A DNA stretch of 56,712 nt from an uncultured Lachnospiraceae bacterium (GCA_903789615.1 CAIFEV010000007.1:1-56712); one strand, 5' to 3'. Positions 44,400 to 53,990 are shown, counted from the stretch's first letter. Translations and numbers: made by a program. Notes: generated from the sequence alone by a model not told the origin.

Positions 44400-45721
44400 T
44401 GTTCAAAACACTTGGCAAAGCGATAAAAAACAGAGACATAAGAAAGAAGCTTCTTTTTACACTGTTTATCCTTGTTGTCGTGAGAATCGGCGCGCTTGTG
44501 CCAATTCCAGGTGTTGATACAGAGTACTTCAGCACGCTTATCAGCGGGCTTACAGAGGGAAACTTAAGTTTCCTGAGCGCATTTACCGGCGGCTCTTTTG
44601 AGAGAATGTCGCTCTTCGCGCTGAGCATTACGCCGTACATTACGGCGCAGATCATTGTGCAGCTCCTCACCATCGCCATTCCGGCGTGGGAGGAGATGCA
44701 GAAGGAAGGCGAGGACGGAAGAAAACGCCTCGCAAAGATCACCCGGTACCTTTCCGTGATTCTCGCACTGGTTGAGAGTATTGCGATGGCTGTCGGGTTC
44801 GGCCGTCAGGGACTGATTTTGAACAAGGCGACGATGAGTTATCCGCATTATGCGTTTACGCTGATGGTTGTCATCGCTTCTCTGACTGCCGGCGCTACGA
44901 TTCAGATGTGGCTCGGCGAGAGGATCACAGAGCATGGTGTTGGCAATGGTATCTCCATGATCCTTCTGTTTAACATTATCTCCGGTATGCCGGAGGATTT
45001 TGCGGGACTCTTTGAGAAATTTGTCTTCGGGAAGTCCGTTCCGTATGCGGTTCTCTCGGCGGCGATCATTATCGGCATTGTAATCGCCATGACGTTTATG
45101 GTTGTCATCCTGCAGGACGGCGAGCGCCGGATTCCGGTGCAGTATTCCGGCAAGATGGCAGGGAGAAGAACGTACGGCGGCAGCAGCAGCAATATTCCGC
45201 TGAAGGTGAATACAGCCGGCGTTATGCCGATCATCTTCGCCTCTTCTCTGATGCAGTTTCCGGTAATCATTGCGCAGCTCACCGGTCATTCCAATTCCAC
45301 GTGGGTTCGTTTTCTTTCCTCGGGCTACTGGGCGAGACCGGCATATCCGATTTATTCTCTCGGATTTATTGTTTACATGCTCCTCTGCATCGTGTTTGCG
45401 TATTTCTACACTTCGATCACCTTCAATCCGATTGAGGTGGCAGACAATCTCCGCAAATCCGGCGGTGTGGTTCCCGGAATCACACCGGGCAAGGCGACAA
45501 GCGATTATTTACAGCGGATCCTGAACAGTATCGTGTTCATCGGTGTCATCGGTCTGATTATCGTCGCGGCGATTCCGATTATACTCTCCGGAGTATTTGA
45601 TGCTTCCGTGTCATTTGGCGGAACATCAATCATCATCATCGTCGGAGTTGTCCTGGAGACCATCAACCAGATCAAGTCGATGATGTACACGAAGACATAC
45701 AGGGGATTCCTGCAGTTCTGA
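44399..45721 (+). CDS. secY: Protein translocase channel subunit SecY
   Basis: The 440-residue protein has ten hydrophobic segments. 'GALVPIPGVD' near the start, 'ITPYITAQIIVQLL' in helix 2 and 'FNPIEVADNLRKSGGVVPGITPGKAT' in the large cytosolic loop are diagnostic. It forms the membrane channel with SecE and SecG. Confidence 0.98.
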   Translation: MFKTLGKAIKNRDIRKKLLFTLFILVVVRIGALVPIPGVDTEYFSTLISGLTEGNLSFLSAFTGGSFERMSLFALSITPYITAQIIVQLLTIAIPAWEEMQKEGEDGRKRLAKITRYLSVILALVESIAMAVGFGRQGLILNKATMSYPHYAFTLMVVIASLTAGATIQMWLGERITEHGVGNGISMILLFNIISGMPEDFAGLFEKFVFGKSVPYAVLSAAIIIGIVIAMTFMVVILQDGERRIPVQYSGKMAGRRTYGGSSSNIPLKVNTAGVMPIIFASSLMQFPVIIAQLTGHSNSTWVRFLSSGYWARPAYPIYSLGFIVYMLLCIVFAYFYTSITFNPIEVADNLRKSGGVVPGITPGKATSDYLQRILNSIVFIGVIGLIIVAAIPIILSGVFDASVSFGGTSIIIIVGVVLETINQIKSMMYTKTYRGFLQF

Positions 45722-45758
45722 AATGGATCCGGGCAGCGTATAGAAAGAAAACAAATAC

Positions 45759-45785
45759 AAGCCTGCGCCTGATTTACGCAGGCTT
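45759..45785 (+). terminator. Internal terminator-like hairpin between secY and adk
   Basis: AAGCCTGCG (45759-45767) pairs perfectly with CGCAGGCTT (45777-45785); GCGTTTTCG follows. With only four T residues it should be leaky. Confidence 0.65.
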
Positions 45786-45818
45786 GCGTTTTCGTCTTAT
45801 CTTGAGAAAGGATTCTAT

Positions 45819-46460
45819 ATGAAGGTAATTATGCTGGGGGCACCTGGTGCCGGTAAAGGTACGCAGGCAAAGATGATCGCTGACGCGTACGGAATTCCGC
45901 ATATATCCACAGGGGATATCTTCCGCGCCAACATTAAGAACGGCACAGAACTCGGAAAGAAAGCCAAAACGTATATGGACAAGGGAGAACTTGTTCCGGA
46001 TGCGCTGGTTGTCGACCTGATCATGAGCCGTTTTGCCGAGGATGACTGCAGAAACGGATATGTGCTTGACGGATTCCCGCGCACCATTCCGCAGGCAGAA
46101 GCACTTGATGCAGCACTTGAGAAAAATGGGGAACATGTCGATGTGGCGGTTGACATCGAAGTTCCGGATGAAAACATCATCAGCCGTATGGGCGGACGCA
46201 GAGCCTGCACGAACTGCGGTGCGACGTATCATGTAAAGTACAATCCGCCGAAAGTTGATGGCATCTGTGATGTGTGCGGTCAGAAGCTTATACTGAGAGA
46301 TGATGACAAGCCGGAGACCGTGAAGAACAGACTGAATGTATATCACACACAGACACAGCCGCTGATAGATTATTATAAGAAGAAAGACATCCTGAGAACC
46401 GTCGACGGAACGCAGGATATGAATAAAGTATTTGCCGACATCAAGGCAATACTTGGCTGA
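45819..46460 (+). CDS. adk: Adenylate kinase, zinc-LID type
   Basis: The 213-residue enzyme has the P-loop GAPGAGKGT (residues 7-15) and a four-cysteine LID ('[10 protein letters not shown]...GICDVCGQK') that binds zinc in Gram-positive forms. It balances ATP, ADP and AMP. In most Bacillota map lies next; here infA follows directly. Confidence 0.98.
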   Translation: MKVIMLGAPGAGKGTQAKMIADAYGIPHISTGDIFRANIKNGTELGKKAKTYMDKGELVPDALVVDLIMSRFAEDDCRNGYVLDGFPRTIPQAEALDAALEKNGEHVDVAVDIEVPDENIISRMGGRRACTNCGATYHVKYNPPKVDGICDVCGQKLILRDDDKPETVKNRLNVYHTQTQPLIDYYKKKDILRTVDGTQDMNKVFADIKAILG

Positions 46461-46486
46461 GTTTACGATCAAGAGGGAGAATGGTA

Positions 46487-46705
46487 ATGCCGAAGAGCAA
46501 AGACATGGAACTGCAGGGGAAGGTTCTTGAGAAGCTTCCGAATGCTATGTTCAAAGTTGAACTGGAGAATGGTATTCAGATCATTGCCCACCTCAGTGGA
46601 AAGCTTCGGATGAATTACATCCGGATTCTTCCGGGTGACAAGGTTACAGTGGTTATGTCTCCATATGATCTCACCAAGGGACGCATTATCTGGAGAGACA
46701 AATAA
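46487..46705 (+). CDS. infA: Translation initiation factor IF-1
   Basis: The 72-residue OB-fold protein reads '[23 protein letters not shown]' and '[35 protein letters not shown]'. The second ATG (46487) is chosen since GAGGGAG sits 8 bases upstream and it gives the usual length; the first ATG (46481) is too close. Confidence 0.96.
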   Translation: MPKSKDMELQGKVLEKLPNAMFKVELENGIQIIAHLSGKLRMNYIRILPGDKVTVVMSPYDLTKGRIIWRDK

Positions 46706-46777
46706 AATTCCTCTTGCATTCAAAATTGCGGCTGTGATACAATACGAGACGAACTTGTCTGAAAGGAGGCTTTTTCA

Positions 46778-46891
46778 GTGAAGGTCAGATCATCTGTAAA
46801 ACCGATTTGCGAAAAGTGCAAGGTTATAAAGAGAAAGGGCGTTGTCAGAGTTATCTGCGAAAACCCGAAGCACAAGCAGAGACAGGGCTGA
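46778..46891 (+). CDS. rpmJ: 50S ribosomal protein L36 (bL36), zinc type
   Basis: A GTG start after GAAAGGAGG opens 37 codons: [20 protein letters not shown] and a tail ending [12 protein letters not shown]. The Cys-Cys-Cys-His zinc set (C11, C14, C27, H32/H33 region) is intact. Normal length. Confidence 0.96.
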   Translation: MKVRSSVKPICEKCKVIKRKGVVRVICENPKHKQRQG

Positions 46892-46981
46892 TTTCCTGAA
46901 GGCACAGGCCGGAGGGGATCACTCCCTCGTCAAAACCAAAGGGTCCGTCATACCTTTTGGAAAGAAACAAGAAAGCGGCTG

Positions 46982-47096
46982 CAGCGCATGATTTCACCCG
47001 GAGGATTTCCGGGCTTTTATCGCGCTGAGTATTATGTATACGCAGGAGTGAGGGGCGCGTACCATTTCACCTCAGAGGATTTTCTCTGAGCTACGC
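46982..47096 (+). promoter_or_regulatory. Tandem structured modules in the rpsM leader
   Basis: The 266-base gap before rpsM holds two similar modules. In module 1, CAGCGC (46982-46987) pairs with GCGCTG (47022-47027) around ATTTCA and hairpin CCCGGA/TCCGGG (46997-47013). In module 2, GCGTA (47057-47061) pairs with TACGC (47092-47096) around ATTTCA and hairpin CTCAGAG/CTCTGAG (47071-47090). The inner stems keep pairing although bases differ, which suggests a selected RNA structure. A further hairpin, CCAAAGGGT/ACCTTTTGG, lies near 46938-46960. Control of the alpha operon is inferred. Confidence 0.6.
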
Positions 47097-47157
47097 AAGC
47101 TGATTTTCTGCTCACAATCCAGACTTCAAGTTTATTTATCGGAGGAAAGAGAGACAA

Positions 47158-47541
47158 ATGGCTCGAATTTCAGGTGTAGATTTACCGAAAGAAAAGCGCA
47201 TTGAGATCGGTCTTACGTACATCTACGGAATCGGCAGAAGCAGATCCAACAAGATTCTTGCGAAGGCCGGCGTTGACCCGAACACGCGTGTGAAGGATCT
47301 TACAGACGAGGAAGTCGGCAAGATCCGTGATGTCATTGATTCAGAAGCAGAAAACGAGAATCTCCCGGTAGAAGGTGATCTCCGCAGACAGACCGCTATG
47401 GATATAAAGCGTCTCCGTGAGATCGGCTGCTACAGAGGTATCCGTCACAGAAAGGGTCTTCCGTGCAGAGGCCAGAAGACCAAGACCAATGCAAGAACCT
47501 GCAAGGGTCCGAAGAAGACGGTTTCCAACAAGAAGAAGTAA
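47158..47541 (+). CDS. rpsM: 30S ribosomal protein S13 (uS13)
   Basis: The 127-residue protein has '[34 protein letters not shown]' and '[27 protein letters not shown]'. It contacts tRNA and the subunit bridge. Ribosome site CGGAGG. Confidence 0.98.
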   Translation: MARISGVDLPKEKRIEIGLTYIYGIGRSRSNKILAKAGVDPNTRVKDLTDEEVGKIRDVIDSEAENENLPVEGDLRRQTAMDIKRLREIGCYRGIRHRKGLPCRGQKTKTNARTCKGPKKTVSNKKK

Positions 47542-47571
47542 TCTTAAGACGCTACGAGGAGATTTTTGAGA

Positions 47572-47979
47572 ATGGCTAAGAGTGCAAATACAAAATCTGC
47601 TTCGGCTTCCAAGAAGCGGGTTAAGAAGAATGTGGAAAAAGGACAGGTACATATCCAGTCCTCTTTTAATAACACCATCGTTACTGTAACGGATGCACAG
47701 GGCAATGTCCTTTCCTGGGCAAGTGCCGGTGAGCTTGGTTTCCGCGGATCCAAGAAGTCCACTCCGTTTGCCGCACAGTCTGCTGCCGAAAAAGCTGCCA
47801 AGGCTGCAATCGACATCGCCGGACTTCGCTCGGTTGACGTATTTGTCAAGGGACCGGGATCAGGCAGAGAAGCAGCAATCCGTGCTCTCGATGCGCAGGG
47901 CCTTCATGTGACAAGCATCAGCGATGTTACACCGGTTCCGCACAACGGATGCCGTCCGCCGAAGCGCAGAAGAGTCTGA
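47572..47979 (+). CDS. rpsK: 30S ribosomal protein S11 (uS11)
   Basis: The 135-residue protein starts at ATG 47572, 11 bases after GAGGAG; a TTG two codons upstream is not needed. '[44 protein letters not shown]' and '[17 protein letters not shown]' identify it. Confidence 0.98.
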   Translation: MAKSANTKSASASKKRVKKNVEKGQVHIQSSFNNTIVTVTDAQGNVLSWASAGELGFRGSKKSTPFAAQSAAEKAAKAAIDIAGLRSVDVFVKGPGSGREAAIRALDAQGLHVTSISDVTPVPHNGCRPPKRRRV

Positions 47980-47998
47980 TCAGGGAGGTTAAGTAAAG

Positions 47999-48637
47999 AT
48001 GGCAGTTGACAGAGTATCGATTTTAAAGAGATGCGCGGCCCTTGGTATCTCTCCGGCAGAGCTCGGAATTACAAGAAAGAGCCACAAGAGAGGCTTTAAC
48101 GTACCGGAGGATAACACCCGCAGAAGAGGCAGAGGCCAGCAGGCACGCCCGAAGAAGAAGAGCGAGTACGGTGAACAGCTCACCGAGAAGCAGAAGGCCA
48201 AGTTCATCTATGGCGTTCTGGAGAAGCCGTTCCGCAATTACTATGAGAAGGCAGAGCGCGCGAAGGGCATGACCGGTGAGAATCTGATGATCATGCTTGA
48301 GACACGTCTTGACAACGTTGTCTTCCGTCTTGGTCTTGCAAGAACCAGAGCAGAGGCACGTCAGATCATCGACCATCGTCACATCTACGTGAACGGCAAG
48401 CTCGTTAATATCCCGTCCGCAGCTGTAAAGGCCGGCGATGTGATCGAAGTGAGAGAGAGCAAGAAGAGTTGTGACCGCTACAAGCAGATCCTTGAGGCTA
48501 CGAACGGCCGCCTTGTTCCGGAATGGCTCACGGTTGATACCGAGAATCTCAAGGGAACTGTGAACGCACTCCCGACCAGAGAGCAGATCACAACTCCGAT
48601 CAACGAGATGCTTATCGTCGAGCTGTATTCCAAGTAA
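47999..48637 (+). CDS. rpsD: 30S ribosomal protein S4 (uS4), zinc-free
   Basis: The 212-residue protein has an S4 RNA-binding domain ('[31 protein letters not shown]') and '[22 protein letters not shown]'. The N-terminus lacks the zinc cysteines. In E. coli S4 represses the alpha operon by binding its leader. Confidence 0.98.
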   Translation: MAVDRVSILKRCAALGISPAELGITRKSHKRGFNVPEDNTRRRGRGQQARPKKKSEYGEQLTEKQKAKFIYGVLEKPFRNYYEKAERAKGMTGENLMIMLETRLDNVVFRLGLARTRAEARQIIDHRHIYVNGKLVNIPSAAVKAGDVIEVRESKKSCDRYKQILEATNGRLVPEWLTVDTENLKGTVNALPTREQITTPINEMLIVELYSK

Positions 48638-48646
48638 TGACTTCAC

Positions 48647-48675
48647 TTGCGCTGCGCTTCATGGGCGCGGCGCAA
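48647..48675 (+). terminator. Strong hairpin between rpsD and rpoA
   Basis: TTGCGCTGCGC (48647-48657) pairs with GCGCGGCGCAA (48665-48675) over 11 bp with one G-U; only TTTG follows. It is stable but poorly tailed, so a processing or attenuation role is more likely than a full stop. Confidence 0.6.
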
Positions 48676-48744
48676 TTTGTCCGTTACATAAGGAAAACAG
48701 GGATTACGATTCCCATTGTTCAGAAGTAAGGAGCAGATGCGTAC

Positions 48745-49716
48745 ATGAAAGACGCAGATTTCAATTTCCAGATGCCCAGGATCGAGAAGACGGCATCTTC
48801 CGCCGACGGCAAGTATGGCAAGTTCGTCGTAGAGCCGCTTGAGAGAGGCTATGGCCTGACGCTTGGCAACTCCATGAGACGGATCATGCTTTCCTCACTG
48901 GTGGGCACAGCTGTCTCCAGCATTCATATTGACGGCGTTCTGCATGAGTTCAGCTCGATTCCGGGTGTCAAGGAAGATGTCACGGAAATCGTTCTCAACA
49001 TCAAGCAGATCGTATTCCGCAATGAGAGTGAAAGCAACGAGCCCGTTGAAGCGTATATCAACTACAGCGGCGAGGGAGTTGTCACAGCAGGAGATATCCA
49101 GGTTGGCTCCGAAATCAAGATCATCAATCCGGACCAGGTCATTGCGCACCTCAACGACGAAAATTCCCGTCTTGACATGCGTCTGACGATCAAGAACGGA
49201 AGAGGATACGACAGCTCGGAAGCAAACAAGGATCCGAATCAGCCGGTTGGAACCATTGCGGTAGACTCGATCTACACGCCGATAGAGCGTGTGAACATGA
49301 ATGTCGAGAACACGCGTGTCGGTCAGAACACCGATTACGACAAGCTCACACTCGAGATCTTCACCAACGGCGCAACGACGCCGGAAGAGGCGCTCAGCCT
49401 TGCAGCAAGAGTCATGGCGGAGCATCTGAAGGTGTTCATTAATCTGAGTGATACCGCTGTCAATGCGGAAGTTATGACGGAGCCGGAGAAAAAGCCGGCG
49501 AGCGCGGCAATGTCCATGACGATTGAGGAACTGGATCTGGGTGTCCGTTCCTTCAACTGTCTCAAGAGGGCCGGCATCAACACGGTGGAAGAGCTGTGCA
49601 ACAAGACGCCGGAAGACATGATGAAGGTCCGCAATCTCGGCAAGAAGTCGCTCGATGAAGTTCTTCTCAAGCTGAAAAAGTACGGGCTCGGACTTCGCGA
49701 GTCGGAAGAGAACTAA
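48745..49716 (+). CDS. rpoA: RNA polymerase alpha subunit
   Basis: The 323-residue protein has the N-terminal assembly domain ('[28 protein letters not shown]') and the C-terminal DNA- and activator-binding domain from about residue 255 ('[48 protein letters not shown]'). Length is normal. Confidence 0.98.
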   Translation: MKDADFNFQMPRIEKTASSADGKYGKFVVEPLERGYGLTLGNSMRRIMLSSLVGTAVSSIHIDGVLHEFSSIPGVKEDVTEIVLNIKQIVFRNESESNEPVEAYINYSGEGVVTAGDIQVGSEIKIINPDQVIAHLNDENSRLDMRLTIKNGRGYDSSEANKDPNQPVGTIAVDSIYTPIERVNMNVENTRVGQNTDYDKLTLEIFTNGATTPEEALSLAARVMAEHLKVFINLSDTAVNAEVMTEPEKKPASAAMSMTIEELDLGVRSFNCLKRAGINTVEELCNKTPEDMMKVRNLGKKSLDEVLLKLKKYGLGLRESEEN

Positions 49717-49788
49717 GGTTTATTCATTATCAAGCTGCGTACAGTAAGACCGTATGCGCATGTGCGCAGTGTTTTTTAGGAGGACAAA

Positions 49789-50325
49789 ATGGCTGACTAC
49801 AGAAAACTCAGCAAAACATCCGCTCAGAGAAAGGCTCTCCTCAGAAGCCAGGTTACCGCTCTGATTGCAAATGGCAAGATCATCACAACCGAGGCCCGCG
49901 CCAAGGAAGTGCGCAAGATCGCCGAGAAGCTCATCACACTCGCTGTACGTGAGAAGGATAACTTCGAGACCGTCACGATCAATGCCAAGGTTGCCGTAAA
50001 GGACAAGGACGGACGCCGTCAGAAGGAAGAAAAGGACGGAAAGATGGTTCCGGTTTACGAGACTGTCGAGAAGCAGATCAAGAAGGACAAGCCGTCCAGA
50101 CTGGCTGCCAGAAAACAGATGGACAAGATCCTCTATGGTCAGACGATTGTTCCGGCTGACAATTCCGGAAAGAAGAAGAACACGAAGAAGGTAGATCTTA
50201 CCGACAAGCTCCTCAATGAGATCGCCGGCAAGTACACCAGCCGTCAGGGCGGTTACACCCGTATCGTAAAGATCGGACCGCGCCGCGGCGATGCTGCTAT
50301 GGAAGTTCTTCTTGAACTTGTTTAA
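49789..50325 (+). CDS. rplQ: 50S ribosomal protein L17 (bL17), enlarged
   Basis: The protein is 178 residues, against about 113-130 in many bacteria. The N-terminal 'SAQRKALLRSQVTALIANGKIITTEARAKEVRKIAEKLITLA' and C-terminal 'LLNEIAGKYTSRQGGYTRIVKIGPRRGDAAMEVLLELV' are normal. Between about residues 66 and 140 lies a Lys/Asp-rich insertion. Longer L17 forms occur in some Clostridia, so this is a lineage trait more than an error. Confidence 0.96.
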   Translation: MADYRKLSKTSAQRKALLRSQVTALIANGKIITTEARAKEVRKIAEKLITLAVREKDNFETVTINAKVAVKDKDGRRQKEEKDGKMVPVYETVEKQIKKDKPSRLAARKQMDKILYGQTIVPADNSGKKKNTKKVDLTDKLLNEIAGKYTSRQGGYTRIVKIGPRRGDAAMEVLLELV

Positions 50326-50350
50326 GCGAATACTGGTCTGTAGATTCAAC

Positions 50351-50389
50351 AGAGCTGTTGTGCAGCCACTGCAGACAGCTCTTTTTTTT
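50351..50389 (+). terminator. Strong terminator after rplQ
   Basis: AGAGCTGT pairs perfectly with ACAGCTCT, with an inner TGCAG-CCA-CTGCA stem, followed by eight T residues. ecfA1 begins 15 bases later. Confidence 0.9.
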
Positions 50390-50403
50390 GACAGAGGTTA
50401 CGG

Positions 50404-51306
50404 ATGCCCATTGTATCAGCGCAAAGCTTAAGTTTTTCCTACGAACTGCGGGATGAAGAAGGAAATGTATCCGAGCATATCGACGCGCTTAAGAATGTCA
50501 ATCTTGACATTCTGGAGGGCTCCTTTGTTACGGTCCTCGGAGCCAACGGATCGGGTAAATCTACATTTGCCAAGCAGCTTAATGCACTGCTTGTTCCGAC
50601 GGGCGGCACTGTATTTGTGGACGGGATGAACACGGCGGACGAATCGCATCTTCTGGATGTCCGCAAGACGGCAGGCATGGTGTTTCAGAATCCGGACAAC
50701 CAGATGATTGCCTCCAATGTCGAGGAGGAAATCGGGTTCGGACCGGAAAATCTGGGAGTGCCGCCGGAAGACATCTGGAAACGGGTGAATGCAGCGCTTG
50801 ATGCGGTGGGAATGAACGCCTACCGCAAGGCTTCTCCGAACAGGCTCTCGGGCGGTCAGAAGCAGCGGATCGCCATTGCGGGGATCGTCGCGATGGAGCC
50901 GAAGTGCATTGTGCTCGACGAGCCCACGGCGATGCTGGACCCGGGCGGGCGCAGGGAAGTCATCCGGACGCTGCACGCGCTGAATAAAACCAGGAAAGTC
51001 ACCATCATTCTCATCACGCATTACATGGAAGAGGTCGTTGACGCGGACTACTGCTTCGTCATGCACCAGGGAGAACTTGTCATGCATGGCACGCCGCGGG
51101 AGATCTTCTCGGACGTCAAGACCATGCGGGAGTTGAGCCTGGATGTCCCGCAGGTGACGGAAGTTGCTTACGAGCTGCAGCAGGCAGGTGTTCCGCTGCC
51201 GGACGGAATTCTGACAGGTGCCGAGCTGACGGCGGCGCTCACAGCCATCCGGGACGGAAAAGATCCGGCTGCTGCCGTAAGGGAAGCGGGAGGGTTCAAT
51301 GATTGA
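50404..51306 (+). CDS. ecfA1: ECF transporter ATPase A1
   Basis: The 300-residue protein has Walker A GANGSGKST, signature LSGGQKQR and Walker B 'CIVLDEPTAMLDPGG', typical of EcfA/CbiO. It powers uptake of vitamins and metals by exchangeable S components. No S component is adjacent, so it serves as a shared module. Overlaps ecfA2 by 8 bases. Confidence 0.95.
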   Translation: MPIVSAQSLSFSYELRDEEGNVSEHIDALKNVNLDILEGSFVTVLGANGSGKSTFAKQLNALLVPTGGTVFVDGMNTADESHLLDVRKTAGMVFQNPDNQMIASNVEEEIGFGPENLGVPPEDIWKRVNAALDAVGMNAYRKASPNRLSGGQKQRIAIAGIVAMEPKCIVLDEPTAMLDPGGRREVIRTLHALNKTRKVTIILITHYMEEVVDADYCFVMHQGELVMHGTPREIFSDVKTMRELSLDVPQVTEVAYELQQAGVPLPDGILTGAELTAALTAIRDGKDPAAAVREAGGFND

Positions 51307-52162
51307 GATAAAGGATCTGACCTACACCTATGAGCAGGGAACAGGATACGAGGCGCACGCTTTAAACGGCGTCAATGCGGTGATCCCCGACGGACAGTTT
51401 ATCGGTCTCATCGGCCACACCGGGAGCGGGAAATCGACGCTCATTCAGCACCTGAACGGTCTTATGAAGGCGACCTCCGGCGACATCCTTGTAGACGGCA
51501 CGAGCATCTATTCGGAACACTACAACATGCGGAAGCTGCGCAGCACTGTCGGCCTTGTTTTTCAGTACCCGGAACATCAGCTGTTTGAGACGACCGTCCT
51601 GAAAGACGTTATGTTCGGACCGAAGAACCTCGGCCTCTCAGACGAAGAAGCCAGAGACCGCGCGCGAAAAGCGATGGAACTCACGGGACTTTCCGGTGAG
51701 CGTTTTGAGAACGCGTCTCCGTTTGACCTGTCCGGAGGCCAGAAGCGGCGTGCGGCCATCGCCGGTGTACTTGCGATGGAGCCGAAGGTACTGATCCTGG
51801 ACGAACCGACAGCCGGCCTTGACCCGCAGGGGCGCGACGAGATCCTGAGTCTCATCCGCAGCCTGCACGAGACCCGGAAGATGACGGTGATCCTCGTGTC
51901 ACACAGTATGGAGGACGTTGCGGAGTATGTGGAGCGCATTATTGTGATCGACACGGGGAAGATCCGTTTTGACGGTTCACCCAGGGAAGTGTTTCGGCAT
52001 TACCGGGAACTGGAAGCTCTGGGCCTTGCGGCGCCGCAGGTGACGTATCTCATGCACGATCTGGCTGATGCCGGATTTGCCGTGGATACAGACGCCATCA
52101 CGGTGGGTGAGGCAAGGGAAAGTATCCTGAAGAGCCTGCCGCAATTTGGAGGAACCGTATAA
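51299..52162 (+). CDS. ecfA2: ECF transporter ATPase A2
   Basis: The 287-residue protein has GHTGSGKST, LSGGQKRR and 'VLILDEPTAGLDPQG'. The second ATPase of the ECF module, it would pair with EcfA1 as a heterodimer. GGGAGGG inside ecfA1 serves as ribosome site. Confidence 0.95.
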   Translation: MIEIKDLTYTYEQGTGYEAHALNGVNAVIPDGQFIGLIGHTGSGKSTLIQHLNGLMKATSGDILVDGTSIYSEHYNMRKLRSTVGLVFQYPEHQLFETTVLKDVMFGPKNLGLSDEEARDRARKAMELTGLSGERFENASPFDLSGGQKRRAAIAGVLAMEPKVLILDEPTAGLDPQGRDEILSLIRSLHETRKMTVILVSHSMEDVAEYVERIIVIDTGKIRFDGSPREVFRHYRELEALGLAAPQVTYLMHDLADAGFAVDTDAITVGEARESILKSLPQFGGTV

Positions 52163-52172
52163 AGGAGCTTAC

Positions 52173-52988
52173 ATGCTGAGAGACCTGACGCTGGGCCAGT
52201 ACTATCCGGAAGAATCACCGATTCACAGACTGGACCCGAGAGTTAAACTTGCCGGCACGCTTGTGTTTATCATCACTCTGTTTTTCGGGCAGAGTGTGTG
52301 GCTGTATATGGGCGCTTCGCTCTATCTGTTCGTTGTCATCCGGCTGTCGCGCGTTCCGGTGCGCTATATCGTGCGCGGACTCAAAACCATTGTTGTGCTC
52401 ATTCTGCTGAGCGCTCTGTTTAATCTCTTTCTGACACCCGGCGACCTCCTTGTGAAGCTGGGCCCGCTCACCATCACGACGCAGGGGCTTGTGACGGCCG
52501 TTTTTATGGTTGTGAGACTGATATACCTCATCATGGGCTCCTCTGTCCTGACGCTCACGACGACGCCGAATCAGCTGACAGATGGAATGGAGAGGGGACT
52601 TTCGTGGCTAAAGGTCTTTCATGTACCGGTACACGAGATCGCCATGATGATGACGATCGCGCTGCGGTTCATCCCGATCCTGGTCGATGAGACGGACAAG
52701 ATCATCAAAGCCCAGAAGGCGCGCGGCGCCGACTTTGAGTCCGGCAATATCATGCAGCGGGCAAAGGCGATGATCCCGATTCTCGTTCCGCTGTTCATCT
52801 CCGCGTTCCGCCGCGCCAATGATCTGGCGATGGCCATGGAGGCGCGCTGTTATCACGGTTCGGAAGGCCGGACACGCATGAAGCCGCTCATCTACACGAA
52901 AAATGACAGACTGGCCTACCTGGCGCTTGCGGCGTATTTTGTCCTCATGCTGACGATTGCCATCACACTCGGCAGCCGCGTCATCTGA
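52173..52988 (+). CDS. ecfT: ECF transporter membrane subunit T
   Basis: The 271-residue protein starts at the ATG after AAAGGAG; a longer frame from 52146 lies in the end of ecfA2. Five or so membrane helices and the two coupling motifs 'KARGADFESG' and 'AMEARCYHG' (Ala-Arg-Gly/Cys) are seen. It links the ATPases to S components. Confidence 0.94.
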   Translation: MLRDLTLGQYYPEESPIHRLDPRVKLAGTLVFIITLFFGQSVWLYMGASLYLFVVIRLSRVPVRYIVRGLKTIVVLILLSALFNLFLTPGDLLVKLGPLTITTQGLVTAVFMVVRLIYLIMGSSVLTLTTTPNQLTDGMERGLSWLKVFHVPVHEIAMMMTIALRFIPILVDETDKIIKAQKARGADFESGNIMQRAKAMIPILVPLFISAFRRANDLAMAMEARCYHGSEGRTRMKPLIYTKNDRLAYLALAAYFVLMLTIAITLGSRVI

Positions 52989-53019
52989 AGGCCGGCGGTC
53001 CTTATTTCAGGAAGAACAA

Positions 53020-53844
53020 ATGACGGAAAACAAAGAATACACAGATACGCCGGGCCTGCAGACAACCGCAGGTGCCGCCCCCGCCACCCGCCGGATCAAA
53101 CTGACGGTCGCCTATGACGGGGGGAATTACTGCGGCTGGCAGAGACAGCCCGGGAGAAAGACGATAGAGGGAATGCTGGATGAGGCGATCCGGGCGCTCA
53201 CCGGAGAGATGATCGAAGTGACTGGCGCGAGCCGCACGGATGCCGGCGTCCACGCGGCCGGAAATGTCGCCGTCTTTGACACGGCGTCCGCCATCCCGGC
53301 GGACCGGTTTGCCGCGGCGCTCAACACCGTACTGCCTGATGACATAGCCGTTCAGGAATCCATACAGGTTCCGGACCGTTTTCATCCGCGGCACTGCCGC
53401 ACTGTCAAGACCTATGAGTACACCATCTGCAACAGTGAGTATCGGATCCCGCAGCTTCGCCAGTATTCCTGGCACCTGCCGTATAAAATGAATGTCGAAA
53501 GGATGCGCGCGGCAGCCGGATATCTCATCGGAACCCATGACTTCCGCTCGTTTGCGAGTTCCCGGACGACGGTTCCCTCGACCGTCCGGACGGTCTATTC
53601 GCTGGATATTTTCACGGATGAGCCGCTCATTGTCATCCGTGTGACCGGGAGCGGATTTTTGTACAATATGGTCCGCATTATTGCCGGTACGCTCGCAATG
53701 GTCGGGTGCGGACGGATCCCGTCCGCAAAGGTTCACGAGATGCTGGAGGCGCACGACCGGACGAAGGCCGGCATGACGGCGCCGCCGCAGGGACTGACGC
53801 TGGTCGGAATCGAATACCCGGACGGGGACGATATTCTCGGATAA
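53020..53844 (+). CDS. truA: tRNA pseudouridine(38-40) synthase
   Basis: The 274-residue protein has the catalytic Asp in 'GASRTDAGVHAAGNVAVF', plus 'AYDGGNYCGWQRQPG' and 'GSGFLYNMVRIIAGTL'. It makes pseudouridine in the anticodon arm. The start at 53020 is chosen for length; a short low-complexity N-terminal tail of about 25 residues precedes the domain. The ribosome site is weak (CAGGAAG). Confidence 0.93.
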   Translation: MTENKEYTDTPGLQTTAGAAPATRRIKLTVAYDGGNYCGWQRQPGRKTIEGMLDEAIRALTGEMIEVTGASRTDAGVHAAGNVAVFDTASAIPADRFAAALNTVLPDDIAVQESIQVPDRFHPRHCRTVKTYEYTICNSEYRIPQLRQYSWHLPYKMNVERMRAAAGYLIGTHDFRSFASSRTTVPSTVRTVYSLDIFTDEPLIVIRVTGSGFLYNMVRIIAGTLAMVGCGRIPSAKVHEMLEAHDRTKAGMTAPPQGLTLVGIEYPDGDDILG

Positions 53845-53853
53845 AAATACTTC

Positions 53854-53882
53854 TTGACACACCCGGCTCCCCTTTGTATAAT
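53854..53882 (+). promoter_or_regulatory. rplM-rpsI promoter, near perfect
   Basis: TTGACA (53854-53859) and TATAAT (53877-53882) are both full consensus with a 17-bp spacer. Confidence 0.92.
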
Positions 53883-53887
53883 ACCTT

Positions 53888-53985
53888 ACTGTAGTGCAAA
53901 TCTGAGGGCTGTTATGCGCTTTAAAAGCGCATCGTACAATAGAAAAAGCCGGAAGAGAACTGATATTGGCAGTTTGGAGGAAGAA
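53888..53985 (+). promoter_or_regulatory. rplM leader RNA (L13-leader candidate)
   Basis: About 100 bases of leader lie between the promoter and rplM. A hairpin ATGCGCTT-TAA-AAGCGCAT (53914-53932) is central, with conserved-looking GTACAAT after it. A ribosomal L13 leader is known in Bacillota at this location; I cannot run its model here, so the match is by position and shape. Confidence 0.55.
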
Positions 53986-53990
53986 AAGAC

